From Candidatus Cloacimonadota bacterium (GTDB taxonomy: Bacteria > Cloacimonadota > Cloacimonadia > Cloacimonadales > Cloacimonadaceae): a DNA stretch of 64,000 nucleotides. Made by a program: the position numbers and the translations under genes. Within the stretch, counting starts at the first letter, position 1. Each line of letters begins with the position of its first letter. The notes under the pieces were generated by a model. It was not told the DNA's origin and made no database searches. It saw only the letters and a list, made by a program, of their open reading frames with translations. Shown piece by piece: positions 44,455 through 52,878 of this stretch. The DNA is taken from contig JAJBAV010000003.1 in assembly GCA_020532085.1 (NCBI GenBank), forward strand, positions 1 to 64,000. Direction: 5' to 3'.

Positions 44455-45702
44455 TTATCTTACCCGGCGTTGGTTGCGGCGCGTGTCGGCCGGCCCCATG
44501 GAAACTTTTTTGCCCCGCAGCAAGGCCATCACGCCTTCAGTGGAACGGCGTTCGGGGGCGCAGCGGGCTTTGTATTTCTTATCATCCAGAGCTGTGTATT
44601 CCGGCTCGGTGTAGGCGGTGATGAAGCCCTCGTAATTGCGCAGGATCACGCGTCCCGGCATCTGGGAAATGATGTAGTTCGGCATCACCGGGATCTTGCC
44701 GCCGCCGCCCGGAGCGTCCACAACGTAGGTGGGAACGCAGAGCCCGGAGGTGTGGCCGCGCAGGGATTCGATGATCTCGATGCCCCTGGAAACGGGGGTG
44801 CGGAAATGAGAGATGCCTTCTGAAAGGTCGCACTGATAGATGTAGTAAGGCCGCACGCGGTTGCGCACCAGCGCGTGCACCAGGGCTTTCATCACGTCCA
44901 CGTGGTCGTTGATGCCTTTCAGCAACACGGATTGATTGCCCAGCACCACACCCGCCTCGGCGAGTTTGGCCAAAGCGGCCGCGGCTTCTTTGGTGAGTTC
45001 GTTCGGATGGTTGAAATGGGTGTTCAGCCAGACGAACTTGTATTTTTTGAGAACTGCGATCAGTTCATCGGTGATGCGTTGCGGCATCACCACCGGCGTT
45101 CTGGTGCCGATGCGGACTATGTCCACGTGGTCGATCCCGGCCAAACGGGCCAAAACCTCATCGATGCGGGCATCGCTCATGGTGAGGGGATCGCCCCCGG
45201 AGAGGATCACATCGCGCACTTCCTTGTGCTGTTCAATATACTTGATGGCCTTGTCCACATTTTCCCTGGGCATGGGGGCGTCGTATTCCCCGGCCTTGCG
45301 GCGGCGGGTGCAGTGGCGGCAGTACATGGAGCACTGGTCCGTGAGCAGCAGCAACACGCGGTCCGGATAGCGGTGGGTCATGCCAGGCACGGGCGCGTCG
45401 GCATCCTCGTGCAGGGGGTCGGCCATGTCGGAAGGGTCTTCAACGCTTTCCGCGATGCGGGGTATGGCCTGCAGGCGCACCGGATCGTGGGGGTTCTTGG
45501 GATCGATCAGGCTAAGGTAGTAAGGTGTGATCGCCATGCGGAAGGAAAAACTTTTTGAGCGGGCGACGGCCTCTTCCTCCGGCTGAAGTTCAATGTATTT
45601 CTTCAGGGTTTTGAAATCGGTGATGCGGTTGCGGATCTGCCAGTGCCAGTCGTTCCATTCTTTGGCGGTGGCGATCGAACGGATCTTGGTGATGCTAGCC
45701 AT
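44455..45702 (-). CDS. kamA: lysine 2,3-aminomutase
   Basis: 415 residues, the usual length. KamA converts L-lysine to L-beta-lysine using a 4Fe-4S cluster, S-adenosylmethionine and PLP. The radical SAM motif CSMYCRHC has Cys124, 128 and 131; LSGGDPLTMSD follows; the PLP lysine lies in PGGGGK (Lys336) after VVDA, whose Asp binds substrate. The C-terminal zinc-type cysteine region is shorter and ends PADTRRNQRRVR. Start ATG with GAGGT upstream. It is the second gene of the operon, 10 bases after kdd. Confidence 0.95.
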   Translation of the reverse strand: MASITKIRSIATAKEWNDWHWQIRNRITDFKTLKKYIELQPEEEAVARSKSFSFRMAITPYYLSLIDPKNPHDPVRLQAIPRIAESVEDPSDMADPLHEDADAPVPGMTHRYPDRVLLLLTDQCSMYCRHCTRRRKAGEYDAPMPRENVDKAIKYIEQHKEVRDVILSGGDPLTMSDARIDEVLARLAGIDHVDIVRIGTRTPVVMPQRITDELIAVLKKYKFVWLNTHFNHPNELTKEAAAALAKLAEAGVVLGNQSVLLKGINDHVDVMKALVHALVRNRVRPYYIYQCDLSEGISHFRTPVSRGIEIIESLRGHTSGLCVPTYVVDAPGGGGKIPVMPNYIISQMPGRVILRNYEGFITAYTEPEYTALDDKKYKARCAPERRSTEGVMALLRGKKVSMGPADTRRNQRRVR

Positions 45703-45712
45703 TTTTTTTACC

Positions 45713-46774
45713 TCACTGATCGGTGTATCTTGACTGGAAAATCTTCATCAGCACAGGGTTGCGGCGCAGCAGATCGATGGAGATGGCGGCATGGTGCCGC
45801 GCGTAACCGTTACCCAGGATCATGTCCACGTCCGCTCCGATCCCTTCCGCTCCCAGCGCCGCTTTGGTGAAAGAGGTGGCCATGGAAAAGAAGTAGACCA
45901 GGCCGCGGTCCTTGCAGGCCATGATGGAAGGGAGTTCCGTGTCTTCTATGTTCACCACGTTGATCACCACATCGGCCATCTGGCCGCGGGTGTGGCGCGC
46001 CACTTCCTGCTGGATGGTGAGGGCGTCGGTGGCGTCGGCGATGATCACCTCGTTGCAGCCGGTCTGCTTGCAGGTTTCGATGTAGGAGGGATTGCGCACG
46101 ATGCCGATCACCTTGCCGGAAACGCCCACCCGTTCGCGGGCGATGGCGTTGCAGAGCACGCCGCTTTTGCCGTTGGCACCCAGGATCACCACCGTGTCGC
46201 CAGGTTTGGCCAGGCGCTCCACCTGGGCCGGTGCCCCGGCCACATCCAGAACTGACAGGGCCAGGTTCTCATCCATGTCGTCCGGCAGTTTGGCATAGAT
46301 GCCGCTGCTGAAGAGGATCGCCTGGCCTTCGATCTCCACCTGGTCCTTGTCCAGCAGCACGCGCTTTACCTTGTTGATCTTCAGCGGCGTGAGGGAAAGT
46401 GAGACCAGGCTGGCGATGGTGTCGCCCACGGCGATCTCGTCTTCCATCTCAAACTTGGGGCCGATCTGCGCCACGCGGCCGATCAGCATGCCGCCGGAGC
46501 CGGTGTCCTCGTTCTTGTGCTTGCCGGTGCGGTTCACCAGGTCGATGGCGTGGTCCGCGAAAGCCTGGTCCAGGTCCTTGTGGCCCTGGGCGATCAGTTT
46601 GCTCTTGATCTGGTGGAAAGAGGCGGAATCCACGTTGAGGCGGATCACGTCGATGAGCAGTTCGTTGTCCCAGATCTCGCTCATGTCGTTGTTCAAAACT
46701 CTGGCAGGTTGGGGCAGTACGCCCTGGGGCTCGATCACCCGGTGGGTTCCAAAACGGCAGCCGCCGATTTTCAT
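45713..46774 (-). CDS. kdd: L-erythro-3,5-diaminohexanoate dehydrogenase
   Basis: 353 residues. The ATG at 46774 has GGGAG 6 bases upstream and is preferred to the TTG at 46780. Kdd oxidatively deaminates 3,5-diaminohexanoate to 5-amino-3-oxohexanoate with NAD(P) in lysine fermentation. The N terminus (GCRFGTHRVIEPQGVLPQPA) is typical of the family; the cofactor site is VVILGANGKSGVLCNAIARE. The kdd-kamA-kamB order matches known lysine-fermentation loci, but kce, kal and the B12-dependent kamDE are not in the window. Confidence 0.92.
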   Translation of the reverse strand: MKIGGCRFGTHRVIEPQGVLPQPARVLNNDMSEIWDNELLIDVIRLNVDSASFHQIKSKLIAQGHKDLDQAFADHAIDLVNRTGKHKNEDTGSGGMLIGRVAQIGPKFEMEDEIAVGDTIASLVSLSLTPLKINKVKRVLLDKDQVEIEGQAILFSSGIYAKLPDDMDENLALSVLDVAGAPAQVERLAKPGDTVVILGANGKSGVLCNAIARERVGVSGKVIGIVRNPSYIETCKQTGCNEVIIADATDALTIQQEVARHTRGQMADVVINVVNIEDTELPSIMACKDRGLVYFFSMATSFTKAALGAEGIGADVDMILGNGYARHHAAISIDLLRRNPVLMKIFQSRYTDQ

Positions 46775-46915
46775 GTTCAACTCCCTAAGATACTGTGATC
46801 TATCATGTTAATTATTATCAATCAGAAAGGTCAGTTTTTCTGGCTGTCAGCTTTTGTCAAGGACAAACAGCCCTTGGGAGGAGTGAGGCAAAGGCAGGTT
46901 ATTCGGAGTCCCGGG

Positions 46916-47398
46916 CTATTCTGCCAACTCGCTGGGAGGCAGGGTGAAGAGTTCAGGCCGGGAGAAATCGTAATACAACACGCGCAGATTCCCCTGCGGC
47001 GAGTAGGAATAGGTGGCCACCAGGTTTTCGTCGAAGATCCAGCTTACCGTCTCCCTGGCTTTGTCCACCAGCACGCTTTCGCCGTGCATTTTGTGCAGCT
47101 GGTCGAGCACAAACTCATCCTGTTCCGGAGTGTTTTCCCCGTTGTAAACAACACTCCAGCCATGCAGAACCTCGGAGTCGGGATCCACGTAAAGCACCAC
47201 GAAATCGATCAGAGGGTTGTAGTCCGAAGCGTAAACCACCCAGCTGCCGATCACTTCCCGGGCGATGAAACCCTGCTGCACCATCAGCGAATCCGCCAGG
47301 TTCAGGTTATCGCCATAGGCAACGCCAAAAAGCCCCGCCTGGGCGAACAGGCCGGCCGCAGCCAGGGCCAGGATCATCATTATGTATAGTTTTTTCAT
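46916..47398 (-). CDS. small secreted protein of unknown function
   Basis: 160 residues from the ATG at 47398 (AAGGTG upstream); an in-frame start at 47419 would lengthen the signal peptide without need. The signal peptide runs MKKLYIMMILALAAAGLFAQA. The mature part is strand-rich (GSWVVYASDYNPLIDFVVLYVD, WIFDENLVATYSYSPQGNLRVLYYDF), suggesting a small periplasmic or outer-membrane beta protein. No family recognised. A weak promoter (TTGACT, 17 bases, ATCAAT) lies at 47418-47446. The gene ends about 140 bases before the kdd start. Confidence 0.6.
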   Translation of the reverse strand: MKKLYIMMILALAAAGLFAQAGLFGVAYGDNLNLADSLMVQQGFIAREVIGSWVVYASDYNPLIDFVVLYVDPDSEVLHGWSVVYNGENTPEQDEFVLDQLHKMHGESVLVDKARETVSWIFDENLVATYSYSPQGNLRVLYYDFSRPELFTLPPSELAE

Positions 47399-47417
47399 TA
47401 TGCACCTTGTTCCGTGC

Positions 47418-47446
47418 ATTGATTTCTACCAGAGCCCTGGAGTCAA
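47418..47446 (-). promoter_or_regulatory. weak putative promoter of the 47398 gene
   Basis: On the minus strand TTGACT (47446-47441), a 17-base spacer and ATCAAT (47423-47418) lie 19 bases before the start codon. Confidence 0.3.
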
Positions 47447-47526
47447 CAAAAATCCTGCCCGGCCATCCGGAAACGGCGTTCCCCCTTGAAACCGGGATCA
47501 ACCCAAAGCCCTTCACTCAAGCCATG

Positions 47527-47580
47527 AGTTCGCCTCCCGCACAATGCCCGCCTGAGATGCGGCGATCATCCGGGAGGCTG
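47527..47580. repeat. dispersed inverted repeat, copy 2 (shorter)
   Basis: GCCTCCCG near 47532 pairs with CGGGAGGC at 47571-47578. It lacks the GGGCTTGGGGC tail seen in the other three copies, so it is a degenerate member or only the hairpin unit. Confidence 0.5.
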
Positions 47581-47649
47581 CCAGGGAGAGGATCTCTGAG
47601 CCTTCAGCAGGGAAGAAGGCGCATGTTGATATCGAGTGGGTGCGACTGG

Positions 47650-47669
47650 ATTCCAGCCTGCGCTGGAAT
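47650..47669. repeat. 20-bp palindrome resembling dRS3-type repeats
   Basis: ATTCCAGCCTGCGCTGGAAT has 8-base perfect arms around CTGC. It has the layout of the Neisseria dRS3 repeat (ATTCCC, eight bases, GGGAAT). It is a single copy in this window. Confidence 0.6.
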
Positions 47670-47714
47670 GACGGAGACGGTACTCGGGTTTTCCAGCCTT
47701 GCATGAACTTGAAC

Positions 47715-47744
47715 CAAAAAAGCGCCGGGTTGCAGGCCCGGCGC
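47715..47744 (-). terminator. rho-independent terminator of the C10 protease gene
   Basis: Read on the minus strand, GCGCCGGG (47744-47737) pairs with CCCGGCGC (47729-47722), followed by a T run (the A run at 47715-47721). It lies 20 bases after the protease stop. Confidence 0.8.
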
Positions 47745-47764
47745 GCACATGGGAGTACTGCCCT

Positions 47765-50700
47765 TTATTCTTGATTGAAGGGATCGGCTTTAATGATGGC
47801 TTCTTTCGCGTGGGCGGGGAAGCAGAACTTTTCCACCACCTTGTAATACATCATCGGGCTAGGGATGGGGCTGATAGAGTAGGTGCCGGCATTCAGGTTG
47901 GACGCCACCAGGTTCGCGAAGCTGCCATAGGGGTTGGAATCGCTGTAGATGTCGTAACTATAACGAGTGTCGGGATTCTGGGTCCATGACAGGATCAGCT
48001 GAGGTACGGTAAGATCCAGCTGGATGGTCACGGTGGGCTGGACCGGAGGCGGGACACTATTCACCGCAAGGGTGCAGTTTCCAGAATTTGCACTAAAACC
48101 TCCAATCACGATGTAGCAGGTTCCCGCAGGCACGTAGTTGCAACCGCTGTCCACGTATGACACCTGAGTCGTTCCGTCATCGTCGATCAGCAGCACATCG
48201 GCAGGATTGGTGCCGGGTGCGGTAACCAGGGCCAGGGCTGTGTCGTATGAAGAACCAGCCAGGTCGATGCTCAGCAGGGTGGGCTGGCTCAGGGTGAGCT
48301 GATACACCACATCTTTGGAGCTGCCCAGGGTTGAAGTCCCGCTGTAGTATCCGGTGATGGGATTGAGCAGATTCACCAATCCGCTGGCATCACCATAGGG
48401 GCCATGATCGTGATTGTAATGGATTGTGGTGAAGGAGTCCGTGTATGGCAGGGAATTGATCACGATGGGATTGCTTGCGGTATCGCCCAGCAGATAGGTG
48501 GTGCCGATCAGATAGCTGAATCCGGCACCCGTTGCGACTGAGGTCACATCAAGCGCTTCGTAATCCACGGCCTGATGCACAAATCCGGCTGGATCTGTGA
48601 CCCTCATTATGAATTGATAGGTGGTCCAGGGAGGTATGTTTATGGGGGTTTGCAACAAACTTACCCCATCCATCTCATATAGAGTGTAGTTCAAAACCCC
48701 GATCCCTTGAATGCCGGCATTGTAAGCATCCGGCATGGCGCCTTTGTTTTGCACTGTCACAATGTAATCCAGGGTGCTTCCCGCCAATAAATATCCAGAA
48801 AGGGGCACACTTACGGTATAATCATACAGGGGGCTTTCCTGCACCTTCACGTTGTCGATCAGCCAGCCGTAGCGCTGAATTGAGCTGTCCGATTTCAGGC
48901 GGAAGCGCAGCATCAGGTTTGGCTGTCCCAGATAAGCTCGCAGGTCAAAGACCTCTGTTTTCCACCAGGTGTTGTCTGGAACAATATTGGTGGTTCCCCA
49001 TTCCGGATAGGAGGACTCCATGAAGCAGGGACCTTCCGGATTGTTATTGATGGGGTGTACGTAAGCTCCTCCGCCAAGATACTCATGCGGCATGAAGATC
49101 ATCCAAGTAATTCCGCCGTCGTTGGAGACCTCCACGTAGCAGTGGTCCCAATTGTTTTCCGTTTTGGCAATGTGGTCGAAGTACAGCAAGGGGAAATTTG
49201 CCGTGGTCAGGTCAAAGGTGTAAGTGGTGACCAGCATATTCGCATTGCTGGCCTGATAAGCATTCCAGGCGGATTGCACACCTTCGGAGAACAGCGTGGT
49301 ATCCAGCGCCCAGGGGGTGTTGCTGGCGGGGTCGCTGACCATGTTCACGAAACCTGCCTCGAAATTCTCGAACCAGGGATAGGGCAAGGTAGGAGTGCCC
49401 TGGGTGGTGAAGTTGCCAGGGCCGGCCCAGGCGCTGTAAACATTCACGGAAGGATAGAATGAGCGCACATACCAGTCGTAGGTTGTGCCCTGCGCCAAAC
49501 CCTGCAAATTGAAAGGATTGCTGGGCATCATGGGAAGATATATCCCCGTACCGAGAGTAAATCCAGGAGGCCCGTACTCAATATCCCAGATAAAGGCGGA
49601 GCCAGCCTCCGTCCATTGCAGCCAAGCATCGGTGAAATTGACCGTTGGTTCGAACAGGCCTGTGGGCGGAGGTGGAGAAAGTGTCGTCACCGGAGGCGCG
49701 TAGGCCGGGTTTGAGTTTCCCGCACCGTTGAAGGCGGTTACCCTGTAATCGTAGGTTTGCAAGGGCATCAGGCCGAAATCGACGTAGACGGTGGCATCGG
49801 TGGGAACAGTATTTCTGTAGTACCAAGTGAGGTCGGGCATCAATCGGGCCTCGATCAGAAAACCTGTTTCATTGCTGGAGTTGTCTGTCCAGTTCAATTG
49901 GACAGTATCATAGGCCATCGCGGTGGCAAAGGCGTTGGAAGGATGCGCCGGTACGGCCTGCGATGCAGTATAGTTTTGGTTGGTCTGGCTGGCGGTGATC
50001 AAGGAATAGTTCCTGTTGGATGGTGTGAAGGAATAGCCTGCCAGGGAAGGTGTGGCCGTTCCTGTATAGTTGTTGGAAACGGCTTTGCTGTATTGTCCGG
50101 AGGAGTTGGTGACCACCGAAGCGCGGGTGTTGCTGAAATCGACAGTAACCCCTGAAATGGGGCTGCCCCAGCTGTCGGTTACCTGGCCTGAGATGTTCAG
50201 ACCGGGAGAGAGGTTGAAGTAAGCCCACTGTCCGTAGCTGTAGTCGAAACCGGGATAGGGAATGATGTTGTTTAGCGTGAAATATCCATTGTATGAACCG
50301 CCCCAACCGAAGTTGAAATGGAAATCCGACTGGGTAGTGCGGTAACCGTCCATCACAAAACAGTGGCCGAACTGCAGGGTCGTGTCATAGCCGTTGTAGA
50401 TCACCGGTTTGCCATTGTCCAGATCCGCGCGCATCATGCTGGTCCAGGTGGTGGGGTAATTGCTGCGGTAATCCCAGTGGGCGGCGGGATCGTAGCCGAA
50501 AAAAGTCTCCATGGCATCGTTGGTGAACACCAATGCTCCGGAGGCGGTCGGGCCATAGTTCATCTCCACCCCCACCCCGCAGTGGTGGAGTAAAGTGGCT
50601 ATATGTGTATTCAAGCTGCTGATGGAATTTGGCATACTGGACCAATTGTAGGAAGTGGAGGCAAAATTGGCGGAAAGAGCCCCGTAGGTGGGGTGGGTGT

Positions 50701-51310
50701 ATGTGTGTGAGATGGAGCCGGCGCTGGGATGGTTCCAGTATTTCATCACCTGCCCCATTGCCGTGGCTGTGCAGCCGGCGTAGGCATGGAGTCCTGGGCC
50801 CCCGGCATCGTAGGGGCAGGAATTGTTATAGGGCCAGTCCTGATTCCAGGTGGTTTGCAGCAGCGGAGCCACGTCCCGAGTGGAATCCCAGCGGCTGAAG
50901 AGTCCGGCGCGGATTTCGTTCCACGCAGTCAGAGTCTCATTGTTGGAGTGTTTATCCCTGATGGCGGTCTCCAACTGCCGTTCATAGATACTCATCCAAT
51001 ACACGACGGCGGGACAGGTGATGGGGTATTCAAAATCGCCGCTGTCGCTGTAACCGAGGATGGGCAGGGAGGCATCGTCAGCGGCCACCAAAACCCAACC
51101 GCCGCCGGTTAGGGACAGGATGTAATAGAGGGCCAGCCCCTCCTTTTCGACAAGCTGGATCTGTTCAACTTCTTTGGCCGCCTGCTCCGGAAAAGCGTGG
51201 CTCAACCATATATATCCAACTTCCAACACCACCTCCTCAGTAACCGGCGCGCCGGCCAAGGAGGCAAAACAGAGGAAAACCAAGATCGATGCCAGCATTA
51301 TTTTTTTCAT
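47765..51310 (-). CDS. large secreted C10 (streptopain-type) cysteine protease with repeated beta domains
   Basis: 1181 residues with signal peptide (MKKIMLASILVFLCFASLAG). A prodomain (~24-140) precedes a peptidase C10 domain (~145-360). The nucleophile is in AGCTATAMGQVMKYW (Cys180) and the histidine in FGHCFVMDGY (His316), followed by FHFNFGWGGSYNGYF. Downstream are a carboxypeptidase-regulatory-like domain (~365-450, ISGQVTDSWGSPISGVTVDF), fibronectin III-like domains (~455-640), a jelly-roll segment (~650-800) and further beta domains. No type IX sorting domain is evident at the C terminus (KADPFNQE). It probably degrades extracellular protein for amino-acid fermentation. Confidence 0.85.
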   Translation of the reverse strand: MKKIMLASILVFLCFASLAGAPVTEEVVLEVGYIWLSHAFPEQAAKEVEQIQLVEKEGLALYYILSLTGGGWVLVAADDASLPILGYSDSGDFEYPITCPAVVYWMSIYERQLETAIRDKHSNNETLTAWNEIRAGLFSRWDSTRDVAPLLQTTWNQDWPYNNSCPYDAGGPGLHAYAGCTATAMGQVMKYWNHPSAGSISHTYTHPTYGALSANFASTSYNWSSMPNSISSLNTHIATLLHHCGVGVEMNYGPTASGALVFTNDAMETFFGYDPAAHWDYRSNYPTTWTSMMRADLDNGKPVIYNGYDTTLQFGHCFVMDGYRTTQSDFHFNFGWGGSYNGYFTLNNIIPYPGFDYSYGQWAYFNLSPGLNISGQVTDSWGSPISGVTVDFSNTRASVVTNSSGQYSKAVSNNYTGTATPSLAGYSFTPSNRNYSLITASQTNQNYTASQAVPAHPSNAFATAMAYDTVQLNWTDNSSNETGFLIEARLMPDLTWYYRNTVPTDATVYVDFGLMPLQTYDYRVTAFNGAGNSNPAYAPPVTTLSPPPPTGLFEPTVNFTDAWLQWTEAGSAFIWDIEYGPPGFTLGTGIYLPMMPSNPFNLQGLAQGTTYDWYVRSFYPSVNVYSAWAGPGNFTTQGTPTLPYPWFENFEAGFVNMVSDPASNTPWALDTTLFSEGVQSAWNAYQASNANMLVTTYTFDLTTANFPLLYFDHIAKTENNWDHCYVEVSNDGGITWMIFMPHEYLGGGAYVHPINNNPEGPCFMESSYPEWGTTNIVPDNTWWKTEVFDLRAYLGQPNLMLRFRLKSDSSIQRYGWLIDNVKVQESPLYDYTVSVPLSGYLLAGSTLDYIVTVQNKGAMPDAYNAGIQGIGVLNYTLYEMDGVSLLQTPINIPPWTTYQFIMRVTDPAGFVHQAVDYEALDVTSVATGAGFSYLIGTTYLLGDTASNPIVINSLPYTDSFTTIHYNHDHGPYGDASGLVNLLNPITGYYSGTSTLGSSKDVVYQLTLSQPTLLSIDLAGSSYDTALALVTAPGTNPADVLLIDDDGTTQVSYVDSGCNYVPAGTCYIVIGGFSANSGNCTLAVNSVPPPVQPTVTIQLDLTVPQLILSWTQNPDTRYSYDIYSDSNPYGSFANLVASNLNAGTYSISPIPSPMMYYKVVEKFCFPAHAKEAIIKADPFNQE

Positions 51311-51462
51311 GGCGATCTCCTTTTAATATTGCGGTTTGTTCTCAGCACATATTCACGCTGTCTTAGCCGGTCCCAGACAGCTTTGCCAAACAGGCAATTG
51401 CTTGCTGCACAAAGATATGATCAGCACGTGGTAGGTCACAACTCTGGAGTTTCATTGATTTC
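51311..51462 (-). other. long 5' leader of the C10 protease gene
   Basis: About 145 bases lie between the predicted promoter and the ATG. No known riboswitch core was recognised. A/T content is higher than in the coding DNA. Confidence 0.35.
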
Positions 51463-51492
51463 ATAATAATGACTGATTCACTTTCGTGTCAA
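51463..51492 (-). promoter_or_regulatory. putative promoter of the C10 protease gene
   Basis: On the minus strand TTGACA (51492-51487) and TATTAT (51468-51463) are separated by 18 bases. The boxes are near-consensus. Confidence 0.5.
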
Positions 51493-51664
51493 GCGTTTTG
51501 TATGTAATTCACCCATTATGCCTGATACTTTCGTGGAAAGTTTTCCACAAAACCAGAGCAAAGTTAGGATGGTTCGGGCCGCGGGTGTGCTCAGCCTGAC
51601 CGGTAAAAATCGCCTTGACAGAAATGCTGTACCCAAAACCCATTACCCTCTGAGGAGATTTGAA

Positions 51665-52855
51665 ATGATCGAAGTAATAGACCAAAGTTGCGTGGGCTGC
51701 GGCGCCTGCGTGAAAGCCTGCGCTTACGACGCCATCCGGCTGGAAGGCAAGCTGGCGGTGATCGATATCGATAAATGCACCCTTTGCGGGGCCTGCGTTC
51801 AGGCTTGTCCCTTCGACGCCATCGTGATCCGCAGGCAAGGGGCCGTTCAGACCGACCTGCAGGAACACCAAGGCATCTGGATCTTTGCCGAACAAAAGGA
51901 CGGGGCCATTGCTCCCGTGGTTTTAGAGCTGCTGGGCAAAGGCCGCGACCTGGCGGAGCAGATGGAAGCCGAGCTCAGCGCCGTGCTGCTGGGATCTGAG
52001 GTTGAGAGCCTGGCTTCGGAGCTGATCGCCTTTGGGGCCGACCAGGTGATCGTGGTGGATGATCCCGAACTCAAGAATTTCCGTGACAGCCGCCATGCCA
52101 AGGCACTCACGGAACTGGCCCTCAAATACAAACCCGCCGTGATCCTCGCCGGAGCCACCGTTACCGGCAGGTCCTTCATCCCGCGCGTGGCCATTGATCT
52201 GCACACCGGCCTCACCGCCGACTGCACCGGGCTGGACTACGATCCCGAAACCGGAAACCTGCTGCAGACCAGGCCCGCCTTCGGAGGCAACATCATGGCC
52301 ACCATCATCACCTCCAACCACCGGCCCCAGATGGCCACCGTGCGCCACAAGGTGATGAATTCCCTCCCCCGAGATGACAGCCGCTCCGGGATCGTGATCC
52401 AGGAACAGGTGGACTTCGATCTGGACGAGGAAGACAGTGCCTGGCTGGGTTTTGAACCCGAAGCGGGCACCCTGGTCAACATCACCGAGGCCAACATCAT
52501 CGTCTCCGGTGGTCGGGGTCTCAAAGACGCCAAAAATTTCGCCTTGCTGGAAGAACTGGCCGCTGCCCTGGGTGGCGCGGTCGGAGCCTCGCGCGCCGCC
52601 GTGGACGCTGAGTGGATCCCCTATTCCCATCAGGTGGGGCAAACCGGCAAGACGGTGAAACCCACTGTCTATATCGCCTGCGGGATCTCCGGAGCCATCC
52701 AGCATCTGGCCGGAATGTCCTCCGCGGATTACATCATTGCCATCAACAAGGATCCCGACGCGCCCATCTTCAAAGTGGCGGACCTCGGCATCGTCGGCGA
52801 CCTCTTTGAAGTGCTTCCCGCACTCACCAAAAAGGTCAAGGAACTGCGCGGATAG
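51665..52855 (+). CDS. etfA: electron-transfer flavoprotein alpha subunit with N-terminal ferredoxin domain
   Basis: 396 residues. The ATG at 51665 with GAGGAG upstream begins the protein immediately before the ferredoxin; a longer frame to 51518 has no ribosome site. Two 4Fe-4S motifs occupy residues 9-19 (CVGCGACVKAC) and 38-48 (CTLCGACVQAC). The EtfA body follows, with AGATVTGRSFIPRVA and the FAD site PTVYIACGISGAIQHLAGM and IIAINKDPDAPIF. Such clostridial-type EtfA proteins pass electrons between ferredoxin or NADH and acyl-CoA dehydrogenase. EtfB, normally adjacent, is missing here. TTGACA at 51615 may be its -35 box. Confidence 0.92.
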   Translation: MIEVIDQSCVGCGACVKACAYDAIRLEGKLAVIDIDKCTLCGACVQACPFDAIVIRRQGAVQTDLQEHQGIWIFAEQKDGAIAPVVLELLGKGRDLAEQMEAELSAVLLGSEVESLASELIAFGADQVIVVDDPELKNFRDSRHAKALTELALKYKPAVILAGATVTGRSFIPRVAIDLHTGLTADCTGLDYDPETGNLLQTRPAFGGNIMATIITSNHRPQMATVRHKVMNSLPRDDSRSGIVIQEQVDFDLDEEDSAWLGFEPEAGTLVNITEANIIVSGGRGLKDAKNFALLEELAAALGGAVGASRAAVDAEWIPYSHQVGQTGKTVKPTVYIACGISGAIQHLAGMSSADYIIAINKDPDAPIFKVADLGIVGDLFEVLPALTKKVKELRG

Positions 52856-52878
52856 TTGTTATCTGCCACACCAAAGCC

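Noticed and set aside
46775-46915. Lysine riboswitch before kdd
   Set aside because: The gap is about 140 bases and shows none of the conserved core segments of the lysine class. A TTGACA is present but no convincing -10 box was found.
51518-51664. N-terminal extension of EtfA
   Set aside because: The first 49 codons lack a ribosome site and family similarity, and the ATG at 51665 has GAGGAG upstream and starts just before the ferredoxin motif.
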